64,000 nucleotides of DNA from Pseudomonas cannabina (GTDB lineage Bacteria; Pseudomonadota; Gammaproteobacteria; Pseudomonadales; Pseudomonadaceae). The notes beneath the pieces were generated by a model. The model made no database searches, was not told where the DNA came from, and saw nothing but the letters and a program-made list of their open reading frames with translations. Positions 45,702-53,063 of the stretch are shown one piece after another. Location: the NCBI RefSeq assembly GCF_900100365.1, contig NZ_FNKU01000001.1, forward strand, positions 4,663,501 through 4,727,500, in the 5' to 3' direction. Made by a program: the position numbers and the translations under genes. Numbering within the stretch: position 1 is the first letter of the stretch; every line of letters starts with the position of its first letter.

Positions 45702-47885
45702 CTACAACGCCACCAGCTTCGCATACCCCATCATCAGCCACTTGCTGCCTTCAGCGAAGTTGACCTGTACGCGTGCCTGGGCACCGGCGCCTTCGAAGTT
45801 GAGGATGACGCCTTCGCCGAACACCGCATGCTGGACGCGCTGGCCCATGGTGAACTCGGTCTCCGGGATGCCGGTGCCGTTGAACAGGCTGCTGCTGTTG
45901 AATTTCGGGGTACCGCCGAACGGGCGGCTGACGCTGTTGGACAAGCGTACTTCCTGAATCAGCGTTGGCGGTATTTCGCGTACGAAACGCGAGACCTTGT
46001 TGTAGGTCTCACTGCCATACAGGCGACGCGTCTCGGCGTAGGTCATCACCAGCTGTTTCATCGCGCGGGTGATGCCGACATAGGCCAGGCGCCGCTCTTC
46101 TTCCAGACGGCCCGGTTCTTCCAGGCTCATCTTGTGCGGGAATAGCCCTTCCTCCATGCCCACCAGAAACACATGCGGGAATTCCAGACCCTTGGCGCTG
46201 TGCAAGGTCATCAGCTGGATGCTCTCCTCATGCTCCTGCGCCTGAGTGTCGCCAGCCTCCAGTGAGGCATGGCCGAGGAAGGCCGCCAGTGGCGTCAGTT
46301 CTTCATCGCTCTCATGGTTCTCGAAGGCGCGTGCGGCGCTGACCAGTTCTTCAAGGTTTTCTACCCGGGCCTGGCCTTTCTCGCCTTTTTCCTGCTCGTG
46401 ATAAGTGATCAGCCCGGACTGCTCGATAACCGTCTGGGTCATCAGGTGCAGCGGCATCTCCATGACCTTCGCCGACAGGTTCTCGATCAGCTCGATAAAC
46501 CCGCCCAAGGCAGTCGCTGCGCGCCCGGTCAGGCCCTTGTTGGCGACCAGCAGGCGCATGGCTTCCCACATCGAAACGTCGGCATGACGCGCATGCTCAC
46601 GAATCGCTTCGACGGTTTTTTCACCGATGCCGCGTGCCGGAACGTTGATCACTCGCTCCAGCGCCGCGTCGTTGCCACGGCCTTCCAGCAGGCGCATATA
46701 GGCCATGGCGTTCTTGATCTCGGCGCGCTCGAAGAAACGCTGCCCGCCGTAGATGCGGTACGGAATGCGTTCACGCAGCAGGGCTTCTTCCAGCACGCGC
46801 GACTGAGCGTTGGAGCGGTACAGAATGGCGATGTCGTTGCGCGAGATGCCGGTTTTCAGCGCGCTTTCGATGGTCTCGACCACATAGCGTGCTTCATCGT
46901 GTTCGTTGAAGGCGGCATACAGATTGATCAGCTCACCGTCACCGACATCCGTCCACAATTCTTTGCCCAGGCGACCGCTGTTGTTGACAATCAGCGCGTT
47001 GGCGGCCTTGAGGATGCTCGCCGTGGAGCGGTAGTTCTGCTCCAGGCGGATCACTTCGGTGTCCGGGAAGTCGGACGAGTACTGGTGGATGTTCTCGATC
47101 TTCGCGCCACGCCAGCCGTAGATGGACTGGTCGTCGTCGCCGACCACCATCAGGCTGTCGCCGCCTTGGGCGAGCAGGCGCAACCAGGCGTACTGAACAG
47201 CGTTGGTGTCCTGGAACTCGTCGACCAACACGTGCCTGAAACGGCGCTGATAATGCGCGAGCAGGCCCGGATTATCGCGCCACAGGTCCAGGGCGCGCAG
47301 CAGCAGTTCGGAGAAGTCGATGACGCCCGCTCGCTGGCAGGCGGCCTCGTAGGCTTCGTAAACGCTTTTCATCGTGGTCAGGAACAGATCGCCGCTGGCC
47401 TGAATATGTTTCGGGCGCAGGCCTTCATCTTTCTGACCGTTGATGAACCACTGCGCCTGGCGCGCAGGCCAGCGTTGTTCGTCCAGGCCCAGCTCGCGCA
47501 TTACGCGTTTGACCAAGCGTTGCTGGTCATCGCTGTCGAGAATCTGGAAGGTCTGCACCAGCCCCGCTTCCTGCCAGTGCGCACGCAACAAGCGGTGCGC
47601 CAGACCGTGGAAAGTGCCGACCCACATGCCGGCCGGGCTGATGCCCATCAGTTGCTCGATGCGGTGGCGCATCTCGGCCGCAGCCTTATTGGTGAACGTC
47701 ACCGACAGAACCGAATGCGGGGAGGCTTGCTCGACCTGCATCAGCCAGGCGATGCGATGCACCAGCACACGGGTTTTGCCGGAGCCAGCACCGGCCAGAA
47801 CCAACTGACGACCGAGTGAGGCAGCTACGGCCTGACGTTGGGCATCGTTGAGGGAATTCAGAAGGAGAGAGAGATCATCGCGCAT
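45702..47885 (-). CDS. uvrD: DNA helicase II
   Basis: This 727-residue SF1A helicase has Walker A AGAGSGKT (about 32-39), motif Ia SVTFTNKAA, DExx box VDEFQDTN, motif III VVGDDDQSIYGWRGA, motif IV RLEQNYRS, motif V TLHSAKGLEF and motif VI VGITRA. It unwinds DNA 3' to 5' in mismatch and nucleotide excision repair. The C-terminal Tudor-like module (QRVQHAVFGEGVILNFEG to the end) is the RNA-polymerase-binding region and separates UvrD from Rep. Length is typical. The start faces the HexR-like regulator gene. Confidence 0.96.
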   Translation of the reverse strand: MRDDLSLLLNSLNDAQRQAVAASLGRQLVLAGAGSGKTRVLVHRIAWLMQVEQASPHSVLSVTFTNKAAAEMRHRIEQLMGISPAGMWVGTFHGLAHRLLRAHWQEAGLVQTFQILDSDDQQRLVKRVMRELGLDEQRWPARQAQWFINGQKDEGLRPKHIQASGDLFLTTMKSVYEAYEAACQRAGVIDFSELLLRALDLWRDNPGLLAHYQRRFRHVLVDEFQDTNAVQYAWLRLLAQGGDSLMVVGDDDQSIYGWRGAKIENIHQYSSDFPDTEVIRLEQNYRSTASILKAANALIVNNSGRLGKELWTDVGDGELINLYAAFNEHDEARYVVETIESALKTGISRNDIAILYRSNAQSRVLEEALLRERIPYRIYGGQRFFERAEIKNAMAYMRLLEGRGNDAALERVINVPARGIGEKTVEAIREHARHADVSMWEAMRLLVANKGLTGRAATALGGFIELIENLSAKVMEMPLHLMTQTVIEQSGLITYHEQEKGEKGQARVENLEELVSAARAFENHESDEELTPLAAFLGHASLEAGDTQAQEHEESIQLMTLHSAKGLEFPHVFLVGMEEGLFPHKMSLEEPGRLEEERRLAYVGITRAMKQLVMTYAETRRLYGSETYNKVSRFVREIPPTLIQEVRLSNSVSRPFGGTPKFNSSSLFNGTGIPETEFTMGQRVQHAVFGEGVILNFEGAGAQARVQVNFAEGSKWLMMGYAKLVAL

Positions 47886-47943
47886 CGGCGCATTCTAGGG
47901 TGCCGCGCGATGACGGGCAAACCATGCTTTGCGTCAGGCATTA

Positions 47944-47978
47944 AAAAACCGGAGGCGCTGACGACCGGTCGTCGCCTG
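47944..47978 (-). terminator. Terminator-like hairpin upstream of uvrD
   Basis: On the minus strand ACGACC/GGTCGT and flanking AGGCG/CGCCT arms form a stem followed by CCGGTTTTTTAA. It points toward uvrD, 59 bases before its start, so it may end an unannotated leftward transcript. Confidence 0.5.
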
Positions 47979-48120
47979 CTGCGTGAATCGATTGTGCTCA
48001 GGCTACGCTGGCTCGAGATGACACTTGATGTAGGATTATTCCCACATTTTTTTGTGAATTGTCTTTTTCAAGCTCGTGAAAGACGTCTCAGCGTCGTTTA
48101 ACTGGGCGGCTCGCAGGTCA

Positions 48121-48135
48121 TGTAGTATAACTACA
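48121..48135. promoter_or_regulatory. HexR-type operator before the HexR-like gene
   Basis: TGTAGTATAACTACA is a palindrome with 6-bp arms and a 3-bp centre. It fits TGTARTWWWAYTACA, a degenerate form of the HexR motif I recall from gamma-proteobacteria, at every position. It lies 45 bases before the gene, suggesting autoregulation. Confidence 0.7.
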
Positions 48136-48180
48136 AGAAAGCTACAGCCAGCCCCTTTTCCTCTTGCCGAGTCTGCCCCC

Positions 48181-49047
48181 TTGAATCTGCTGCAACACAT
48201 CGCCCAGTCACGTCACCTGTTGCGCAAATCGGAGCTCAAAGTAGCCGACCATGTGCTGCTTGACCCTGCGGCCGTGATGCACAGTTCCATGGCCGATCTG
48301 GCGCACAGCGTCGGGATCAGCGAGCCGACCATAGTGCGCTTCTGCCGCGCTATTGGCTGCACCGGGTTTCAGGACCTCAAGCTCAAGCTGGCGCAAAGCC
48401 TGGCGGCGGGTGCCAGTTTTGGCCAGTTCGCGATTCACGAAGACGATTCGGTCGCTGATTACAGCCTGAAGATTTTCGACACCACCCTGCACACGCTTAT
48501 GGAGGTGCGCGAGAACCTTGATCCTCACGCCTTGCAACTGGCGGTCACGGCAATGGCCGGCGCCAATCGGGTCGAGTTTTACGGGTTCGGGGCGTCAGGC
48601 GCAGTGGCTGCCGATGCGCAACACAAGTTCTTCCGGCTGCTGCTGACCGCAGCGGCGTATTCCGACCCGCACATGCAGGCCATGTCGGCCGTCACGCTCA
48701 AGTCGACAGATGTAGCGGTGTGCATTTCGCAGTCGGGGCGCTCCAAGGATTTGCTGATCACCGCCAACCTGGTCCGCGAGAGCGGCGCGACGCTGATCAC
48801 ACTATGCCCGAGCCAGACGCCGCTGGCCGAGCTGTCTTCGGTCAATCTGGCGATCGATGTGCACGAAGACACCGAAATCTACACGCCGTTGACTTCGCGC
48901 ATCGCACATCTGGTGGTCATCGATGTGCTGGCGATGGGCGTTGCGATGGCACGCGGTCCGAGCCTGGTCAACCATCTTAAAAGCGTCAAGCGCAGCCTGC
49001 GCGGCTTGCGTCTTTCGCCGAAGTCGATCAAGACCCACGAAGACTGA
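48181..49047 (+). CDS. MurR/RpiR-family regulator, HexR-like paralog
   Basis: I start at the TTG at 48181 (MNLLQHIAQSRHLLRKSELK), since the family begins at this helix; the longer frame adds 35 unrelated residues. The 288-residue protein has an N-terminal helix-turn-helix (SMADLAHSVGISEPTIVRFCRAIG, about 36-59) and a C-terminal SIS sugar-phosphate domain (about 125-265, with VEFYGFGASGAVA and VCISQSGRSKDLL). It differs from canonical HexR (MDRVRNLLEQI start) and corresponds, by recall, to the RpiR gene beside pycR in P. aeruginosa. There a glucose-6-phosphate dehydrogenase paralog neighbours it; here that gene is absent. Confidence 0.85.
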   Translation: MNLLQHIAQSRHLLRKSELKVADHVLLDPAAVMHSSMADLAHSVGISEPTIVRFCRAIGCTGFQDLKLKLAQSLAAGASFGQFAIHEDDSVADYSLKIFDTTLHTLMEVRENLDPHALQLAVTAMAGANRVEFYGFGASGAVAADAQHKFFRLLLTAAAYSDPHMQAMSAVTLKSTDVAVCISQSGRSKDLLITANLVRESGATLITLCPSQTPLAELSSVNLAIDVHEDTEIYTPLTSRIAHLVVIDVLAMGVAMARGPSLVNHLKSVKRSLRGLRLSPKSIKTHED

Positions 49048-49050
49048 TGC

Positions 49051-49112
49051 CGTTTTCAATTTGAAAACGACGTCGAAACTCCCGCCAATGACCTGAAGTC
49101 ATTGGCGGGAGT
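49051..49112. terminator. Two consecutive perfect inverted repeats after the regulator gene
   Basis: CGTTTTCAATTTGAAAACG (49051-49069) is a perfect 19-bp palindrome starting three bases after the stop. A hairpin with 15-bp perfect arms, ACTCCCGCCAATGAC and GTCATTGGCGGGAGT (49078-49112), follows. The second probably terminates transcription from one or both sides. The first looks more like a protein-binding site. Confidence 0.65.
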
Positions 49113-49140
49113 CCGTGAATCAGATGCTATTGTGCGTTAA

Positions 49141-49451
49141 TCAATGGGTCACTTCTACCGCATCGATCGACGTGAGCAGTTCATCTTTGTAGTAAACGCT
49201 GACAGCAGTGATATCGGCGCCGCTTGGTTGCGTGTAGACAACTTTACGCTCGGTAAGCACTTGAGCACCGATGCCTTGGACTTCAAACGTCAGATCCAGA
49301 CTTAAATGGCTGAATGCTGCTGGTTTGGTGATGCGCTTCAGTGCTGGAATCGCATTTGCCTGGGGGCAGTCACGGTTCCGGAAACTTTCAAGGTGTTAAC
49401 GCCTGGCATCCTGTCATCACGTGCCTGCCAGTTTTCATTTTTGATAGTCAT
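49141..49451 (-). pseudogene. Frameshifted copy of the duplicated small gene
   Basis: From the ATG at 49451 the frame reads MTIKNENWQARDDRMPG up to TVTAP, then shifts and soon stops. Adding one base to the five-C run (49362-49366, written as G on the plus strand) restores a 103-codon protein ending DELLTSIDAVEVTH. The repaired protein aligns with the 49778-50086 gene without gaps over the 32 residues around the break. AGGGAG precedes the start. The break could be mutation, slippage-based switching or a sequencing error. Confidence 0.75.
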
Positions 49452-49777
49452 TGTGTAGCTCCCTGCTATAAATTGATTTAATGAGTTAATTGCGTCCTGC
49501 AGGGCTAGTTTCTATCGATTCGGTTTACGGAATGCGGTAATTATAAATTTTCTGCACTGCCTTTACGGCTGTCACGTTACAAGAAATAACCAGGCCGTCG
49601 CGGTTTCGGTACGTTCAAACTCCTCAACAGGTCCGAGCGCGACTCGCGTTGGTTATCGAAACCTTCAAGACCCACAAAGACTGATATCGCTCGCATTCAG
49701 CCACCGCAACGAAAAAAGCCCTCCCCTGAAACCCTTTGGCCTCTGGAGAGAGCTTTTCTGAATGTGTTGCGTGTCGA
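49452..49777. other. Spacer between duplicated small genes
   Basis: The leader next to the first copy resembles that of the second copy (TAGCTCC...TGC then CCTGCAG). At 49662-49684 is TTCAAGACCCACAAAGACTG, close to the 3' end of the HexR-like gene (ATCAAGACCCACGAAGACTG), as if the tandem duplication carried a piece of that gene. A terminator for the second copy sits at 49712-49754. Confidence 0.55.
49712..49754 (-). terminator. Terminator of the intact duplicated gene
   Basis: On the minus strand an imperfect stem AGCTCTCTCC/GGGGAGGGCT is followed by six T residues, about 25 bases past the stop. Confidence 0.75.
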
Positions 49778-50086
49778 TCAATTTATAACGGTTATGTTGT
49801 CAATGCTTACCAGTAACTCATCGTCCTGATAGACGCAGACTGTAGTAATGGTAGGGTCGCTTGGCTGTGTGTACGTAACCGGTGCTTCAAGCCCGGTCCA
49901 CGGACCCAAACCTGTTGCATAGTAGGTCAGGTCCAGCTTCAACTGGCCCGCTTCGCTTTGTTTGGTGCTGAGATTCAGCATGGGGAACGAGTGACTGGCG
50001 GATGTGGGAACGAGGCCTGCTACTGTCAGTGTGTTCACATAGGACGTTCGGTCATCGCGCACAATCCAGTTTTTGTTGATAGTCAT
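49778..50086 (-). CDS. Small hypothetical protein, intact copy of a tandem pair
   Basis: The 102-residue protein starts MTINKNWIVRDDRTSYVNTL, preceded by AAGGAG. It is predicted all-beta, with no signal peptide, Cys-poor, and ends in TVCVYQDDELLVSIDNITVI. I recognise no family; the fold may be an immunoglobulin-like or carbohydrate-binding beta sandwich. A frameshifted sister lies just downstream. Both lie between the HexR-like regulator and the pyc locus, with their own terminators, so they are probably separate units. Confidence 0.7.
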   Translation of the reverse strand: MTINKNWIVRDDRTSYVNTLTVAGLVPTSASHSFPMLNLSTKQSEAGQLKLDLTYYATGLGPWTGLEAPVTYTQPSDPTITTVCVYQDDELLVSIDNITVIN

Positions 50087-50305
50087 TGGTTAGCTCCTTG
50101 CTTATGAATTATCTGGTGGGTGAATTGTTCCTGCAGAGCCAGTTTGCGTTTGTTGCGTCAGCGAAAGGCAATACATATGTATTTTTCTGAGATTTTTTGA
50201 CGGGCGCTCAACGAAAAGTTCATCGATCTGTCACCTGCGTGCCGTCTGGCTGTCACTGTTACGCTCCATTCTGGTGCTCCCACAAAACGTATTGGGAGAC
50301 AGGAC

Positions 50306-50527
50306 ATGGCTCGGCATTACGATGATTTACCCAACAGCACCGTGAAAACCCGCCGTCAGCAGGAAGATCAGCGTCGCATGGAATTTCGTCGGGCAATCGA
50401 GAGCTACAGTGAAGCGCGTCAGCTCAATCAGGAGCTCTGCGATTACATGGATGGCGTGAAAAACACCGTCTGGCAGACCGTTACGCCTCCCGCGGTCGAC
50501 CGTCGAAACGCTCGACAAGCTGGCTGA
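50306..50527 (+). CDS. Small basic/acidic helical hypothetical protein
   Basis: The 73-residue product (MARHYDDLPNSTVKTRRQQE...) is charged and mostly helical (EDQRRMEFRRAIESYSEARQLN). I recall similar short Pseudomonas proteins of the PA3496 type, named as putative envelope integrity factors, but there is no signal or membrane helix here. AGGACATGG precedes or spans the ATG. Its 3' end overlaps the 3' end of pycR on the other strand by 47 bases. Confidence 0.6.
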   Translation: MARHYDDLPNSTVKTRRQQEDQRRMEFRRAIESYSEARQLNQELCDYMDGVKNTVWQTVTPPAVDRRNARQAG

Positions 50528-51431
50528 TCTGCGCACGTTCGTTGCGGATGAATGCAAGGAACGCATGCGCCACCGGTGACAGGCGTTTGTCTCTGGCCTG
50601 CACCACGCACCAGCTTCGGTACAGCGGAAGCTCCGCCACAGGCAACTCCACAAGAGTGCCAGTGGCGAGTTCCTGACAGACTGCGTGCCGCGTCAGCATC
50701 GCCAGGCCCAGCCCGGCCACCACGCATTCACGCTGTGCTTCGCTGGAAGCCACCTCTTGCGTCTGCGTGAAGTGCACGCGCTTTTCCTTGAAATACTCCT
50801 CGCAGGCCAGACGCGTGCCCGACCCCGGTTCGCGTGTCAGCAGCGGCCACGGCTCCAGGTCTTTCAGGCTCAAGGTTTTGCGGCTACTTAACGGATGGTC
50901 GGCCGGTGCTACGGCGACAATCGGATTGTTCAGAAACGGCAGAAACTCCAGACCCATGTGCTGAGGCACGGCCGACATCACCACCAGATCGTCGCGGTTA
51001 TCTGACAATCGCCTGATGATCTGTGCACGATTGACCACCATCAAGCTCAGGCTGACGTCCGGATAGTTGCGTTTAAACGCAGCAAACAGATGCGGGATGA
51101 AGTATTTGCAGCTCGACTCGGCCGCCAATTTCAACTGCCCCTGCAGCGAGCCCTGCATGTCTGAAAGCTGCATATCCAGGCTTTCCAGGCGTCCGAAAAT
51201 ATCCCGGCTGGCGGATTGCAGGGCTTCAGCCGCTTCCGTCAGGTACAGCTTCTTGCCAACGTAGTCGAGCAGCGGCTGCCCGATCAGCTCTTCCAGCTGT
51301 CGTATCTGCAAGCTGACTGCGGGCTGAGTGAGCGACATTTCTTCTGCGGCGCGGCTGTATGAGCGCAGGTCACATACCTCATTGAAGATGCGTAGTTGGC
51401 GCAATGTCATGCGCATCAATGACTTACGCAT
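50481..51431 (-). CDS. pycR: LysR-type regulator of pyruvate carboxylase genes
   Basis: This 316-residue LysR protein has an N-terminal helix-turn-helix (about 8-67, LRIFNEVCDLRSYSRAAEEM...LTQPAVSLQIRQLE) and a C-terminal inducer-binding domain starting QGQLKLAAESSCKYFIPHLF. It is divergent from pycA, the usual place for its regulator in Pseudomonas, where it is called PycR. The start could be M1, M6 or M8, all within eight codons. A roughly 205-base divergent region holds both promoters. Confidence 0.85.
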   Translation of the reverse strand: MRKSLMRMTLRQLRIFNEVCDLRSYSRAAEEMSLTQPAVSLQIRQLEELIGQPLLDYVGKKLYLTEAAEALQSASRDIFGRLESLDMQLSDMQGSLQGQLKLAAESSCKYFIPHLFAAFKRNYPDVSLSLMVVNRAQIIRRLSDNRDDLVVMSAVPQHMGLEFLPFLNNPIVAVAPADHPLSSRKTLSLKDLEPWPLLTREPGSGTRLACEEYFKEKRVHFTQTQEVASSEAQRECVVAGLGLAMLTRHAVCQELATGTLVELPVAELPLYRSWCVVQARDKRLSPVAHAFLAFIRNERAQISQLVERFDGRPREA

Positions 51432-51636
51432 AGTTGAAAACTCTTTCTGGCGGGCTGATCGATAACTATAAGTTTTTACTTATGCATTGCCCAACTTTTC
51501 CTAATTTTTATTAATCCTCGATACGGAATAGGGTGTGCCTGCGACATTGAGTCACATGCCTGCTTACAGAAAGCGCGAGTGCAGCGCTTGCCTGGATGGG
51601 CTGACCGGTTTGGTCTTTAGGGTCGAGGAATCATCA

Positions 51637-53052
51637 GTGATAACAAAAATTCTGATCGCCAACCGCGGAGAAATAGCCGTCCGCATTGTGCGTGCCTGTG
51701 CCGAAATGGGCATTCGCTCGGTAGCGATTTTCTCCGATGCAGACCGTCATGCGTTACACGTCAAACGTGCCGACGAAGCCTACAGTATTGGTGCCGAACC
51801 ACTGGCGGGTTACCTGAACCCACGCAAACTGGTCAATCTGGCGGTGGAAACCGGTTGTGACGCGCTGCACCCCGGTTACGGTTTTCTCTCGGAAAACGCT
51901 GAGCTTGCTGATATCTGCGCCGAACGTGGTGTCAAGTTCATCGCCCCTTCGGCAGAAGTGATCCGCCGCATGGGTGACAAGACCGAAGCGCGGCGCAGCA
52001 TGATCAAGGCCGGCGTGCCGGTCACGCCAGGCACCGAAGGCAACGTGGCGGATATCGAAGAAGCACTGGTCGAAGGCGAGCGCATCGGGTATCCGGTGAT
52101 GCTCAAGGCCACTTCCGGTGGCGGCGGGCGTGGTATCCGCCGCTGTAACAGCCGCGAAGAGCTCGAGCAAGCTTTTCCCCGGGTGATTTCCGAAGCGACC
52201 AAGGCGTTCGGTTCGGCGGAAGTCTTTCTGGAAAAATGCATCGTCAATCCCAAGCACATCGAAGCGCAGATCCTCGGCGACAGCTTCGGTAATGTGGTGC
52301 ACCTGTTCGAGCGCGACTGTTCGATTCAGCGTCGTAATCAGAAGCTGATCGAAATTGCGCCCAGCCCGCAACTGACTCCGGAGCAGCGCGCCTACATCGG
52401 CGATCTGTCTGTGCGTGCAGCCAAGGCCGTCGGTTACGAGAACGCGGGCACCGTGGAGTTTCTGCTCGCCGAGGGTGAGGTGTACTTCATGGAGATGAAC
52501 ACCCGGGTGCAGGTCGAGCACACCATCACCGAAGAAATCACCGGCATCGACATTGTTCGCGAGCAGATCCGCATCGCGTCGGGCCTGCCGCTGTCGATCC
52601 AGCAGGAAGACATCATTCATCGCGGTTTTGCCCTGCAGTTTCGAATCAACGCCGAAGACCCGAAGAACAACTTTCTGCCCAGCTTCGGCAAGATCACTCG
52701 TTATTACGCACCCGGCGGACCTGGCGTGCGCACCGACACGGCGATTTACACCGGCTACACGATTCCGCCGTTCTACGACTCGATGTGCCTGAAGCTGATC
52801 GTCTGGGCGCTGACCTGGGAAGAGGCGATGGACCGCGGCCTGCGTGCGCTGGATGACATGCGTCTACAAGGGGTGAAGACCACTGCGGCCTATTACCAGG
52901 AAATCCTGCGCAACCCGGAATTCCGCAGCGGTGAGTTCAACACCAGCTTTGTCGAGAGCCATCCTGAACTGACCAACTACTCGATCAAGCGCAAACCCGA
53001 AGAGCTGGCTTTGGCCATCGCTGCCGCCATCGCCGCACATGCCGGTCTGTAA
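51637..53052 (+). CDS. pycA: Pyruvate carboxylase subunit A (biotin carboxylase)
   Basis: I take the GTG at 51637 as the start, because GAGGA lies seven bases upstream and the protein then begins VITKILIANRGEIAVRI, the family N-terminus; this gives 471 residues. Biotin carboxylase features are the ATP-grasp loop ATSGGGGRGIRR (about 167-178), EKCIVNPKHIEAQILGD and the catalytic EMNTRVQVEHTITE (Arg near 292). It carboxylates biotin on PycB with ATP and bicarbonate. The partner gene follows in 12 bases. The two-subunit form makes oxaloacetate from pyruvate. Confidence 0.93.
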   Translation: MITKILIANRGEIAVRIVRACAEMGIRSVAIFSDADRHALHVKRADEAYSIGAEPLAGYLNPRKLVNLAVETGCDALHPGYGFLSENAELADICAERGVKFIAPSAEVIRRMGDKTEARRSMIKAGVPVTPGTEGNVADIEEALVEGERIGYPVMLKATSGGGGRGIRRCNSREELEQAFPRVISEATKAFGSAEVFLEKCIVNPKHIEAQILGDSFGNVVHLFERDCSIQRRNQKLIEIAPSPQLTPEQRAYIGDLSVRAAKAVGYENAGTVEFLLAEGEVYFMEMNTRVQVEHTITEEITGIDIVREQIRIASGLPLSIQQEDIIHRGFALQFRINAEDPKNNFLPSFGKITRYYAPGGPGVRTDTAIYTGYTIPPFYDSMCLKLIVWALTWEEAMDRGLRALDDMRLQGVKTTAAYYQEILRNPEFRSGEFNTSFVESHPELTNYSIKRKPEELALAIAAAIAAHAGL

Positions 53053-53063
53053 GGAATATTGAG

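Noticed and set aside
46269..47819. A 516-codon plus-strand frame opposite uvrD
   Set aside because: uvrD has all helicase motifs on the other strand; the antisense translation has no domain character.
48181..49047. Calling this gene hexR itself
   Set aside because: The N-terminus differs from HexR (MDRVRNLLEQI) and the location next to pycR fits the paralog.
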